DNA of 64,000 bases, taken from contig OZ026600.1 in assembly GCA_964020085.1 (NCBI GenBank), forward strand, positions 27,134,283 through 27,198,282, given 5' to 3'. Both the position numbers and the translations under genes were made by a program. The notes beneath the pieces are model-generated. The model did not search any database and was not told the DNA's origin. It was given only the letters and a program-made list of their open reading frames with translations. This document shows, in pieces, positions 10,001-21,305 of this stretch. The DNA is from Micromussa lordhowensis. Lineage: Eukaryota; Cnidaria; Anthozoa; Scleractinia; Lobophylliidae. The first letter of the stretch is position 1. Each line of letters opens with the position of its first letter.

Positions 10001-11995
10001 ATGGCTACAATTGTTAGTCAGGTAAGTTTAAAGAAATTGTTTTGAAACTAACGTTTAATCTTAAAAGCGTGATTTTACATTGCTTATCACAACATCGCCA
10101 GTTTTTTCGTCCGTTCTAAGCAAGAAAATTATTTTTTATTGTTATTATTTTCCTTTAGTGTCGGTCGTTCGGTGGGATACTATTTTGAAAGAATACTATT
10201 TTGAATTCTAGCTAGCCCGAAAAAGCATCGGCAAAGAAAGCGGCAACAGAGCAGAGAAATGCATTTTTTGCTGTAGAAAGCAGAAATTATAATTTGATAT
10301 CATTTATCGCTTTACTATCCCTGATCTCTTGTCGCCGAAAAACAACAATTCATTTAAAACATGCTATTAATTAGCTCTGCCTCTTACGGGTCCTGGACGA
10401 ACTTTGAGAGTTTGAGGAGGAGCACCGAAGATACTAACGGTGTGCGACATTTGCAGACTGCAGACTGCAGACTACATTTGATTTAGGTCTAAATAGCACT
10501 CTGGTTAGCCTGAATATCAGTCAGGTTAGCCTGAATAGCACTCAGGTTAGCCTGTTTACGGTTAGCTATTGGTAATGGAAATGGGAATACAATATTTTAG
10601 TTAAAAAGTCTACAGTCTGCAGTCTGCAAGTGTCGCACACCGAGATACTAAGGGCCTCATCTGCGCCTTGGAAAATTCTTACACGATGCCTGTGAATGTT
10701 ATATTAAGCATGAACCAATTCTTTAAAATTGTTGTCATTGAACCCTGCAAGCTACCACATGAAGTAGAGGGATAGAAATAACTAAAAAATAAATAAAATG
10801 AACCATTTCTGAATCATAATGCAAAATAAATGCTCATGGTTCCCTTCAAAAAAACTAAAAAGCCAAAAAGGGGTCAGATGTTGGAGATGGACATTCTCAT
10901 CAACATCTCGATCAGTGCTCAATTAACATCCCAATCGATTAATTCAATCAACATCTCGATCAATACTCAATTAACATCCCGATCGATACTCAGTCGACAC
11001 ACAGTCGGCCAAGTATCAACCAACTCATATGCATCGATTTAAAAATTAGTCAATTTTCGACCGACTGTCAACCGAGATGTAGATGGAGTGTGAATCGTGT
11101 ATTGATCAAGTGTTGATTGAAGGTCCATTGAGGGTATTGATCGACACTCATCCATGGATGTCTTTAGTACACATGGTCCACACAGTGTGCTAGTGTCAGA
11201 AATGACAACTGAGTAATTTCTGTAAAACATTTCCTTGACTGTTAGATTGAGGATGTTGAAAATAACATAAGAGGCTGTGAAAATGAACTGGACATGATTG
11301 ACAGAAGTCTTCGTTTAAAGAAAATGTCAGATGGTGAAAGGTAATCTGGTAATTTTTTTTATGTGAAAAAAACTTATCTGAGATTTGTGTTTACAGAGAG
11401 GTACTCATTAAAACAAAATTCATTTGAGTAAAATTATAGCATTCTTTTGTATATTTTACCTGCTGTAGGGATGAATTAGTGAATAAACAAAAGCAATTAA
11501 AAGAAGAAATCAAAGAACATGGTGAGAATATGTAGCATGTATATTATTTTAAACTACTTGGCATGCAGCCATAAGCGAAAACCCCATTGTACCTCTGAAT
11601 TTTCTTTCAAGCAAAGGAAACAAAGTTGGCTCATTTTGACAAATTTTGTTACCAGTTGCAGGGGGGAGGGGGGGTGTTACACTCAGCAATGTGTTTTGCA
11701 ATATTGCATGAAGAAGGGGATAGTCCCACTTTCTGGCAGCCTGCTAAGTTAATGTAACAATTATTGCAGATTACAAAATGAGTCACTACATGTACATGTG
11801 AAATTTTGCTAATGCATTCTGGACCTTGAAAATAAGCTATTAAAATAAGATTTTGAGTTATTCCTTTTCGTCTTCATGTTTCTCTCTACAGAGAGATTCC
11901 TGGGAACTCTACGTAAAGAAAACAGAAAATCCATGGCTGTGTCAGTGGCAATCCTTGCACTCTTTGTTCTTGGATACCTACTCATTTGTAGCTGA
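10001..11995 (+). CDS. CCDC167: Coiled-coil domain-containing protein 167
   Basis: Small single-pass membrane protein; the family is poorly characterised. Exons 10001-10021, 11246-11340, 11469-11521 and 11892-11995 join in phase to 273 nt (90 residues), close to the 97 residues of the human protein. The product starts MATIVSQIEDVENNI, has a charged heptad-like coiled coil (ELDMIDRSLRLKKM through KQKQLKEEIKEH), then RKENRKSMAVSVAILALF and a hydrophobic C-terminal helix ending YLLICS. The motif F-L-x2-L-R-x-E-N-R-K followed by a tail anchor is the hallmark I recognise from vertebrate CCDC167. A tail anchor in the ER or nuclear envelope is inferred. Intron 1 holds two inverted-repeat elements. 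A poly(A) signal follows 18 bp after the stop. Confidence 0.92.
10429..10651. mobile_element. 205-bp MITE with 9-bp target duplication
   Basis: The element at 10438-10642 starts CGGTGTGCGACATTTGCAG and ends CTGCAAGTGTCGCACACCG, inverted repeats that extend through CAGACTGCAGACT. Exact direct repeats AGATACTAA flank it (10429-10437 and 10643-10651). The core has a short tandem motif, CACT(C)AGGTTAGCCTGAATA, in about three imperfect copies. MULE-like by the duplication length; inference only. Confidence 0.8.
10880..11165. repeat. Tandem and inverted repeat in CCDC167 intron 1
   Basis: CAACATCTCGATCA recurs with a 48-bp spacing (10901 and 10949), each followed by ATTAACATCCC. The downstream half (11041-11150) carries inverted, diverged counterparts such as GAGATGTAGATGG and GGGTATTGATCGACAC. 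Probably one foldback repeat. Confidence 0.5.
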
Positions 11996-12012
11996 ACCTG
12001 TTATTGATACAA

Positions 12013-12018
12013 AATAAA
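12013..12018 (+). terminator. Poly(A) signal of CCDC167
   Basis: AATAAA 18 bp past the CCDC167 stop codon, the only canonical hexamer close to the stop. Confidence 0.6.
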
Positions 12019-13019
12019 AACCCTGTACATAATATATAGAAAACTGAATTTTATGGTACAGATACATTAAAAACATTGAATACTCTAAATGCTCAGCTGT
12101 TTCTGTGTATATATTTTAGAGCCAGTTAATCAGCTCTATCGATCTCTCTGACTTTTGAATTATAATGTCAGAGTATGTACAGTGCTTCGTAATAATTACA
12201 GTAGACATCTATCCCCATTCCCTTCCTGCTAAAATTTATTTTTCTATACTGTTTTCCAATATCACTTGAATCTTTCCCTTCCACCAGCATGAGTAAACTG
12301 ATAATTATGATGATACCGGTAATGTGAGACCCAATGAGTGATTTTTTGCATAATTTATGCAAAAGGCAAGCAGTCTAGGATGGCCCACCCCAGTATCAAC
12401 CACCAATTTCAAATTCACATCCCTGGGGACACATCAAATTGTCAAATGCCATAGGGGGGGGGGGGGGTGTTAATGTCTATATATTTGATCAGTAGTAGCT
12501 AACTTCATGCAGACCCAGCTCTTCTCCAGTCTGCACTCTTACCCAATGTCACAGTTATTTGGGTTACCTCGTACCAAAATCCCTAGTGTTTTGGGTGTAC
12601 CAGTAGCCTATGTAATTACCCAGTAGGTATACCCAAAACACTGAAATCATAAAATACCACAGACTGGGGCCAAAGTGAGATCATCCACAATTTTACTCAA
12701 AAAGCATTTATAAGGCAAGTGGATGATTTCACCTCTCCCAGTCTGCCCAAATCACAAGTGTGTCATCTATGCCAACTCTCCTGGATAATTTATCCAGGAG
12801 TCTCCTGGGTACAGACCAAATCTTCCGCTCTCTCTTATGGGTCACCAAATCTCTCAGACAATGCAAATCAAAGTGCATAAAATACATTTTTCAGACAGAT
12901 TTTGGCCGAGTTTTGGCGTTTTGAATGGAACATTTTGGACATTTGATGTATTTTTGAGATTTAATTGACGATCTCTCGGATTTTGATTTTTTTTTAGTTG
13001 GCGTCTCTGGTGTGTGTAA
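12019..13019. other. Intergenic stretch without a recognised gene
   Basis: I see no coding exon. There is a G homopolymer near 12454-12467, a short inverted pair around GTTTTGGGTGTACC/GGTATACCCAAAACAC (12590-12640), and a hairpin at about 12660-12740 with arms AGACTGGG...CCCAGTCT and GATCATCCAC...GTGGATGAT. Confidence 0.5.
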
Positions 13020-15090
13020 AAAGAACGGGGGTGCTCATAGTACCTTTTAATGTTAAAAGTGCGGTTTTGTACCTCTTAGAGTGTTCAGTCTCAAAAGCGG
13101 GAGCTTTTGCAGTACCTTTTACGTTATTGAGCCAAAAATATATACCTGCATGGAAATAATGTGCTGCCTAAAAATAATTTAAGGACGGTGCCTACTTTTG
13201 TTAAGGACGGTGCCTACTAAATACAAAGGATTTTGCGCCAAGTTAGGACCACGCGGAAAAAGTAGATCTTTGCAAGGGCTTTTGGAATCCACAAAGAAAA
13301 ATGGTGGTAGCCATGCATTTTTTCGAGATAATTAGCTTTGAATCTCGACAAAAACGCTGACATCAGCATTTTTATCAAAAAAGAAGAAAAGGATATTTAA
13401 TTTCATTACAGATTTCCTTAGAATTCACCTTTACACGCAGAAAAACAAACACATTTATAAAGATCTCTAAACTACATGGCGAATGGTAACACAAAAACCA
13501 TTTTTGGTACAGTTTTTAATAAAAAGATCGTTGTAACAGTGCTTTTAGCGCCTCTGACAGCCTACCTCTGGTTCAGCTAAAATACAGTCTAAATACCTTT
13601 TGCTCGCAACCAGAAACTAATCAAGTATTGAATAGGCTTGCCACTTCCATTTCGTAACTTAAAATGTAGGGGTAACCACGCGTTTTTTAAAGTTATTGAT
13701 CTTTTTTGAAAACTTTCACGGTGCCCGTTACATTTGGTTCCTGTCACCTCCCCAGTAAGTAAGACATTTGCGTCTCTCGCACTTGTTTTGCGCGCGCACT
13801 ACGCCATCTACAGGTACATGTTTACAGTTGGATTTCAGTATAATTTTGGACAGATAACAACTTGGTTTTCAGATGGAAGATGTAAACTGTTAGTAGTTGG
13901 CGATATACTGCTATTCTGGCGTTCCTGGTTTAAGAACAGGTTCATTAAACTTGATTTAATCACGGTAGAAAAAATTTGCTTTCATTTTAGTCGTGTACTT
14001 GATGGCGTAGTTGATTGCGTCATTGTCAACCCAAGCGCGGGCGTAGTGCCTAAACCATGGCTTGCGTGATGCGCAGAACGTGTGCTCATTGACAAAAGTA
14101 GGCACCGTCCTTAATGCGCATACATTCTGCGTATCACGCAAGCCACGCGCGCGCTTGGGTTGACAATGATGCAATCAACTACGCTATCGAGTACACGACT
14201 AAAATGAAATTTCTGCTGTGATAAAATCAAGTTTAATGCACTTGTTCTTAAACCAGGAACGCCAGAATAGCAGTATATCGCCAACTACTGACTGTTTACA
14301 TCTTCCAGCTGAAAACCTAGCTGTTATCTGTCCAAAATTATACTGAAATCCAACTTTATAACAAATACCTGTAGATGGCGTAGTGCGCGCGCAAAACAAG
14401 TGCGAGATACGCAAATGTCTTACTTACTGGGGAGGTGACAGGAAAAAATGTCACGGGCACCGTAAAAGTTTTCAAAAAAGATCAATAACTTTAAAAAACG
14501 CGTGGTTACCCCTACAGTTTATGTTATGAAGTGGAAGTGGCCAGCCTATTCAACACGTGATTAGTTTCTGGTTGTGAGCAAAAGGTATTTAGACTGTATT
14601 TTTGCTGAACCAGAGAAAGGCTGTCAGAGACGCTAAAAGCGCTGTTGCAACGATTTTGTTATTAAAAACATACCAAAAATGGTTTTTATGGTACCATTCA
14701 CCTTGTAGTTTAGAGATCTTTTAAAATGTGTTCATTTTTCTGTCTGTAAAGGTGAATTCTAAGGAAATCTGTGATGAAATGTCGTTTTCTTCCTTTGTCA
14801 TAAAAATGCTGATGTCAGCAGTTTTGTTGAGATTCAAGGCTAATTATCTCGAAAAAATGCCTGGCTACCCCCGTTTTTCTTTGTGGATTCCAATAGCCCT
14901 TGCAAAGATCTACTTTTTCCGCATGATCCTAACCTGGCGCAAAGACCTTTGTTTTTAGTAGGCACCGTCCTTAAACGGTATTTTAAATTTCAAGCCACGC
15001 CCACAAAGCAGGATCTTGGTACCTCTTAGGGGTTGGTTTCAAAATCTCCAGCGAGCACCCCGTATGGTCTTATATGGGATGCCCCTCCGG
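13020..15090. repeat. Outer repeat with GGGGTGCTC ends, split by a foldback element
   Basis: Left end ACGGGGGTGCTCATAGTACC (about 13026) and right end GAGCACCCCGTATGG (about 15053) are inverted. A relative lies at 28680-28925 (AGGGGTGCT ... GAGCACCCGCAT, then TATATGGGATGCC on both). The foldback at 13179-14974 lies inside it. Confidence 0.5.
13179..14974. mobile_element. Large TTAA-flanked foldback element with arms of about 0.87 kb
   Basis: The sequence TTAAGGACGGTGCCTAC occurs at 13179 and 13201, and its inverted form GTAGGCACCGTCCTTAA at 14098-14114 and 14958-14974. The left arm (13203 to about 14088) and right arm (about 14113 to 14972) are inverted copies over their whole length with roughly 90% identity by eye, for example AAAGTAGATCTTTGCAAGGG near both outer ends and GGCTTGCGTGAT at the centre. 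TTAA targets are typical of piggyBac and Kolobok elements. No transposase is visible; open frames inside the arms look non-coding. Confidence 0.8.
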
Positions 15091-15230
15091 GCATTCTCCG
15101 GCCTGCGCGGGCCCAAGCCCCCCCTTCAGGGCTGAAACCCAGGTCTCTTCCATTTTTGCCGACGACAACCAACTAGGTACTAAGCATTGTGACCTGGCCT
15201 TGTCATCTTTGTGGCGAACAAGTGTCAAAG

Positions 15231-18200
15231 ATGTCGTTCGAAGTTTTTACTTTTATTTTGGCGATTGTCATCAGTATTGTGTTGATATTTTTGGCAATTT
15301 GGAACGTAAGTACATGTGCATCAATGTAGACCTAAGTTTATTTCTGTTTTCTGAGTCGATTGTTCATTTATTTCTTATAGATTATAGCGTTCGATGATCT
15401 CAAAACTGACTATAAGAACCCGGTGGATTTGTGTAATAGTTTAAATCCGGTGAGTTTAATATAACGATCTAAATATATATCGACATTTCGTAGTGTATTT
15501 GTGTGCGTATAGATAAAAATGTACACTCATTAATTATGGTAGACGTACAATTTCCAATATTGAAAGTGCTTTTTGAAACACTGGTATTTAGTAAACTGGA
15601 TCTTATACATGTACCTTGAAAATACATGTATGTCAAATATACCTGCTCCAGTTTATGGTTTTATGGTTTTAAAAGTTTTAAAGTCGAACTAATAATCATT
15701 TGTATTGCATAGATTTGAAAATTATTTTAAAATAATAAACAATAATAATAATAAATAAAGTTTTTGGGCGCATTTCAAAAATCTCAATGTACTTACATTA
15801 CTATATTAATATAAAATATGAAAGCTGGTAGAGTTCCTCATAGAATATATGAAAAATAAAATTCCGAAAAAGAATGTTTTGAGGGCAGATTAAAAGATAA
15901 AAAAGAGAATTTAAATTTGTTGTTTTTAAATCATCTAGAAACAGGCTTAAAAATCGACACTCTCTTGTCGAGTTCATTATATTATTTATAACTTTTTGTC
16001 TTGTGATATCAAGCAGTTATAATATTTTGTCTGGAAATTCACTCTAATTTTTGTGTAAACCAAGTGTTAATCTTTGTGGTTTATTATTACATGTACCTCT
16101 TTGCTGTTTTTGTGTATGTACCAAAGCAGTTAACTATTTATTTTTTAAAAAAAAATTATGCTGTACTTTAGTGATAGTTAATTTTTGATTTCAACCATAC
16201 AGTACTTTGACATGTTCATTTTATGTGGTTTGTTTTCATGGAATTAGTTAATCAATAATGGCCATTTTTGTACTAAAGACGCATCGTTCATCTGGACGAA
16301 CTTGGACAAACATTAATTTTGTAGTTCGTCTGGTTATGGATCTCTAGTACAAAGACAGGCGCAAGAAGTATTACAGTGAAACCTGTATTAAGCGGACCCC
16401 ATATTAAGCGGACACCCTCTATTAAGTGGACACCAGCTTGAGCCCCTAAACTTTCTTCCCACATTTACTGTAAAATAAACCTGCGTTCAGCGGACACCTC
16501 TGTTAAACGGATGCGGACACCAATATTTAGGCATTTTGTTGCACAAAACCTGCAATAAGCGGACACTTCAAGGGCTTTTTACTTCTAAAAGCTCAGATCA
16601 GACACCGTTAACATTGTTCAGCGATGTCGTTTTAAAGCTCGGTAGATTATTCCAGATTGATGCATTGACTGTCTGGACATTATACTAAGAGCAGTCTTTG
16701 ATCTTACACCGTGTTACAAAAGGGTTAATAATTAACTATTATTTCTGAACCTGTTTAGAGCAGACACACTGTATTAAGCGGACACTAGTGAGGGCCCCAA
16801 CGGTGTCCGCTTAATACAGGTTTCACTGTATGTGTCTAGATGACTATCTCTCGTAGTGTGTCATTCAAGACAAATTTCAAAGGGTAGTTCGTCTAGAGGT
16901 ACAATGTGTCTTGTGCCCGTCTTTGTACTAGAGACACATAACCAGAGGAACTACAAATGTTTTCCCAAGTTCATCCAGACGGATAATGCTTCTTTAGTAT
17001 AAGAGTGGCAAGGACTTATTATCCTTCTGGACAGACAATGCATTCTCTGGTATAAAAATGGCCAATGTTTTTTTGTTTTTCAATTTAAGCTAAGTCAGTT
17101 ACTAATAATAATTGAGTAGGGGTAAAGTAAAATTACAAATTATTAAAGTTACAAAACCCAAAGAAAACAATCCATAAATAATAAATTGGAAATCAAAAAT
17201 TAACTTCAACTTATCCATACCTCCACTTTTGGTTTGAAGCCCCCTGTCCACCCTTGGGAAATTACAGGTTTGCTTCATAGTAATTTTCCCTTAACTCTTG
17301 GCTTTTAAGATCTCTTTACCCTCCCCCCTGCCAAAAAAAAAAATCCAAATGACCTTCTTTGTGTTGGGTATGGAAATGTCCTGGCACTGTACATATGAAC
17401 TCACAGAAGGCAAAATTTTATTTTACAAGTACAGCTGACTACCCCTCAAAATAATTTATTTTCTTTATAAATTCTTATTGCAGCTTGTTTTACCAGAATA
17501 TGGAATCCACTTGTTCATAAGTTTTCTATTACTAGCTGGTGGCCAGTGGACAGCCTTCCTTTTTAATCTCCCTCTTATAATGTACAACATTCACAGGTAA
17601 CCAAATATGCTAATTAATGTTTTCCCCATCACAAATTATAATGCCAAAAAGGAAATATCAAGACTTTCCAAATTTTATCACCTGGCTCGGAAATAAGAGC
17701 CTAGGTACACGAATGTCACTGCTCGGAGGAGAAATTAAAGGGGGAACTATTAATTTACTCTACTGCGCATGTTCAGCAAATTGATTCTAGACCAACTGAA
17801 CAGTCCACTGAGATTTAAAGTTGGTTTCTGAGGAGAAAATCAAATGAACTGTCTTTAAGCCATGAACTGTCATTAACATGAACTGTCATTTAATTTTAAA
17901 AGTCAAATTAAGGATGAACTGTCTTCATATCTCAAGTTAAGAGTGAGCTGTTGTTTTAAAACTTCACTAAGGATTTGTTGTGTCTGTTGGTTTAACGTTG
18001 AAGTTTTGAAAAGACTGAGTGCAGTTTCTGAACAAGGTGAAGCTGGGCAGGAGAAGTTCAGTTGTTACTTATTTATACCAGAGAATTTGAATAGATTAAT
18101 TCATTGTAGAATCATTAGTCTTGTTTAAAGAAAAAATAATATTCATAATGTCAATTTGATAATTGATTGCTGATTAATTGCTCTTCAATTTCTTTTCTAT

Positions 18201-19225
18201 TATTTCATAATCTAATGTTAAAGAGAGTGATGTTGTTATCACAATGAGAGCTAAGAAGAAGTTAGAATCACTTTTAAAATCAAACTGCTTGCATTTTCAA
18301 AGTAATGTACACTTGTATCACTGTTGATGGACTTAAGGGGATAGCTGATGGTGTGTAGACTGAGAGGCTACTGTATCTCTGTCCATCCAAGTAGTATTGA
18401 TTCTCTTATTTTATTTTTGAAAGAAAGTTCTTTTTTTTCTGAACAACCCAGTGCTTTCAATAAGATTTGAAGTAGGTGGCTACCTCAGAACAGCACCCGC
18501 CGGAGTAGTATGAGAAGTCCAGGAGAATTTCTCTCTGGAGAATTTTTAAAAGTGATATATACTCACCAACTTTCAACAGAACAGTCCTGCTGGAGCTCCG
18601 GCGGGTGCCAGGTCGTATTGAAAGCACTGACAACCATGCTACTAGGCACCCTGTAATAACACTACATGTATTTTATGGGTTTGCTTTGATTTTATGTTAC
18701 ATGTAGGTATGCCAATAGGCCAGTTATGAGTGTACCTGGGCTGTATGACCCAACAGAGGTTATGAATGCCAGTGTCATGTCTCGCTGCCAGAAGGAGGGC
18801 TGGATTAAACTGGCATTCTTTCTACTGTGCTTCTTTTATTATCTCTATAGGTAGGCGATTGTTAATTCTACACAGAGGATTTAGCCTGGCTTACAAGCAT
18901 TCCTAAATGGCCTGCTTTTCACCTCATCTCAATCACTTTTCATTTTGACTGAAAATGCCAGCCACTCTACTGATTCAAATGATGTTGATTTAGTCCTTTC
19001 AAGCTTATGTTTGAAATACATGTAGGTCTAATTAGCTGACCGAATGTTTGAGGTACCGGTTACAAAACCTAACTGAGATGCTTTATGATTCACAGTTCTC
19101 TAGAGTCATCAACAAACCTTGCTGCATGGTGATGATAAAAAAATGATGTGAAATGTCAGTTCCAGGCTAAGCTAAAGCCATTTCTTGTGTTTCATTCCAG
19201 GATGATGTATGCTATGTTGGTGTAA
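15231..19225 (+). CDS. CNIH1: Cornichon family protein (CNIH1 type), ER export cargo receptor
   Basis: Cornichon proteins are ER membrane receptors that load transmembrane cargo into COPII vesicles. Exons 15231-15305, 15381-15449, 17484-17596, 18707-18850 and 19201-19225 join in phase to 426 nt (141 residues; human CNIH1 has 144). Family signatures are clear: first helix ending IFLAIW, then IIAFDDLKTDYKNPVDLCN, LVLPEYGIHLF, NLPLIMYNIHR, RPVMSVPGLYDPTEVMNA, CQKEGWIKLAFFLL and a C-terminal YYLYRMMYAMLV. The extra loop after the N-P motif found in the AMPA-receptor-associated CNIH2/3 is absent, so this is the CNIH1 (Drosophila cornichon) type. The last exon codes only seven residues plus one shared codon. 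Intron 2 carries two nested MITEs and intron 3 another. Confidence 0.95.
16259..17063. repeat. Foldback element split by a younger MITE
   Basis: Left TGGCCATTTTTGTACTAAAG and right TCTGGTATAAAAATGGCCA are inverted; inner segments (GTAGTTCGTCTGGTTATG against CATAACCAGAGGAACTAC; TAGTACAAAGAC against GTCTTTGTACTA) continue the pairing on both sides of the insertion at 16374-16828. Confidence 0.65.
16372..16830. mobile_element. 455-bp MITE, TA target, CAGTG ends
   Basis: The terminal inverted repeat CAGTGAAACCTGTATTAAGC... is at least 24 bp and perfect at both ends (16374 onward and back from 16828), flanked by TA on both sides. TA duplication plus CAGT-type ends fit a pogo/Tigger-like Tc1/mariner MITE. 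It interrupts the foldback element at 16259-17063, in CNIH intron 2. Confidence 0.8.
18443..18635. mobile_element. 181-bp MITE with CAG...CTG ends and 6-bp target duplication
   Basis: Ends CAGTGCTTTCAATA (18449) and TATTGAAAGCACTG (to 18629, one base longer inside). Direct repeats ACAACC flank it at 18443-18448 and 18630-18635. Same family as 5923-6092 (shared GATTTGAAGTAG and GCCGG core). Lies in CNIH intron 3. Confidence 0.75.
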
Positions 19226-19694
19226 TGGAGTCTAACAAAACCCGAAATAAGCAGAATCCATCCATGCAGGATTACTTTTCAACTCACTCAGTCTTAGGAC
19301 CCTATCAAGGGTTGATGGTTGTTGCAAAGGGATTGTTGTTTATGTGGAGTACACACTATCAGGCAAACTCCCAAAAAGGCTTTTGGAAACTTTTTTAAGG
19401 CCTTTTGATCAAAAATAACTTATTTCTAGTTTAATGTGTAGAATTATGGAAGAACATATGGTATTCATAAATGCTCTCAAAATTGAATAATTGTTGCTGT
19501 GGTTTACGAAATGCTTCCTCGCATGCATTGTATACAGAAGTTAAAAACTGTAACTTGTTTTCCATGTAGTACATGTGGTTGTCTTGATTTTGGTACATCG
19601 CAAACTTGAATTTTGGGTATCAAGATAATCATTACACGGTATCTCACGAGTTATTCACCACAACCTTGGCTTAAAGCTATCAATCTCTCTCACT

Positions 19695-19700
19695 AATAAA
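19695..19700 (+). terminator. Possible poly(A) signal of the cornichon gene
   Basis: First clear AATAAA downstream of the cornichon stop, about 470 bp away. Distance is ordinary for an animal 3' UTR but no other evidence ties it to the gene. Confidence 0.35.
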
Positions 19701-19739
19701 ATGAAGAGTATTTTATGGCTGAAATATTATTATGGATTA

Positions 19740-20039
19740 AAATATAGATAGGACCCTGCGCGCGCTCTGATTGGTCAAAAACCTATGTTTTATCAGAGTA
19801 TAAAACATAGAAAATGCGTGTTTTATTGTTTTGCGCGCGTAAAATCTATATTTTAAAGCAAATGAAGAAGCCTAAGCTGTGTATTACACTGTGATAAAAC
19901 ACTCCGATCATTTGAGAACACTCAATGAATGTAGAAAACACTCGCCTGCGGCTCGTGTTTTCTACATTTCCCTCGAGTTCTCAAATGCCCGTCGTGTTTT
20001 ATCACAGTGTAATACACGACTTAGGCTTCTTTATTTGTT
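19740..20039. repeat. Palindromic repeat, family C, copy 1
   Basis: A lead of TATAAAACATAGAAAATGCG then a hairpin from AAGCAAATGAAGAAGCC through GTGATAAAACAC and back, with the apex CTCGCCTGCGGCTCG at about 19938. Copy 2 is at 27380-27655. The apex matches that of family A at 5346. Confidence 0.7.
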
Positions 20040-21061
20040 AAATAAAGTTAGAAACATTTCAAGAATTAATCTGGGCTTGTTTCAAGTATAGTATCTCCTG
20101 AAACAGGCCGTTTCTATTTGACCTCCGAGTTAGTTCACATGGTCAAACTCTTGCCAAACCGACCTCCACGGTGATTAGATGCTAATGTGCAGTTCCATAA
20201 AATATCCATACTTTCCCAAAGAAGGAATTGGAATTCCAGGGGGGTGGGGGGAGTCTGTAAGACCCAAAACTTTAAAGAGATTTAAGGAGCTTAATTAGAA
20301 TTTTCAGAGGGGTGGGGTGGGTCTTAAGAAAAATCACTTCTGCGGATATTTTCTGGAACTACACAATGTGATAAAAACGAGTGGAAACATTCTTTGGTTA
20401 GTTTTCCCCCAGAGGATTGGTAATTGTGGTACCGTTACTCCTCCATTTTTAATAGTGATAAAGGTTGTTACAACATAACCCCCAACCAGGGTACCACTGA
20501 GAGAAGAGTCGCATGAACTTAACGGTTTTCACACTGAAGAAGGGCTACATGTATGCCTGACATGTTTGTGATTTTTCACAATATTGCACTTGTGCACATT
20601 TCAATGCTATCAGTTGTTTTTATTTTCCTTTTGAACGTACCAGTGAAAGAGCCTGGACACTGTGCGTATGTATCCATGTTTTGTTGAACAAATAGGTCTA
20701 GGTTTTTGGAGGTTGATAATTCATTGTTTCCAACCTAGGGTAATCTACTTTAACCAGGGTTGCTACAAATGTTTCGAGTAGGCAGCTTTATTTGTTGGAG
20801 TAGGTGGCTGATTTTACAGAGTTGGAAGAATAACGCAGCAGAGTAAGTTACACTGTACACTGTACAGAGTAGCCCGCCAAGATCATGAAGTACATGGTGA
20901 TTTTGGCTGGCACCCAGCTTTCTTTGACAACCCTGGCTTAAACCTTAAAGATAAAAAAGCGTTTAAGTGTGTTGCACCTTCTGGTCTATGCCAGTCTCTG
21001 TGTCACTTATTCTGGTTACAGTCTGAGGCACAAAGTGACTGGGAATATTTATACTCCTCCT

Positions 21062-21305
21062 GGGCCAGGTTGTTCAAAGCCTGATTAAACTAACCCAGGG
21101 TTAGTGAGAATTTTGATTTCAGTTTTGTTACTTTTTGGAGAGGTTTTCTGTTTAGATTGTTTAGCCTTCTCTTTTGAATTTGAATAATCTCAAACTAAAC
21201 AAAAACTAGGAAGCGAAAAACATTTTTATACAAGAAAAATTAATGCTTTGGTTAACTTTTAATCCTGGGTTAGCCTTAGCCGGCTTTCGAACAGCCAAGC
21301 CCTGG
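21062..21305. repeat. MITE with GGGCCGGGTTGTTC-type ends, copy 1
   Basis: Left GGGCCAGGTTGTTCAAAGCC and right GGCTTTCGAACAGCCAAGCCC are inverted, with inner AACCCAGGGTTAG against CTGGGTTAG. A second copy is at 30684-30904. Confidence 0.65.

Noticed and set aside
10880..11165. CRISPR-like repeat-spacer array
   Set aside because: Only two direct copies plus inverted ones, inside a eukaryotic intron; a foldback repeat fits better.
13734..14414. Open frames of 71-111 codons within the foldback arms
   Set aside because: The same frame appears inverted in both arms without protein motifs; it is repeat DNA, not a transposase.
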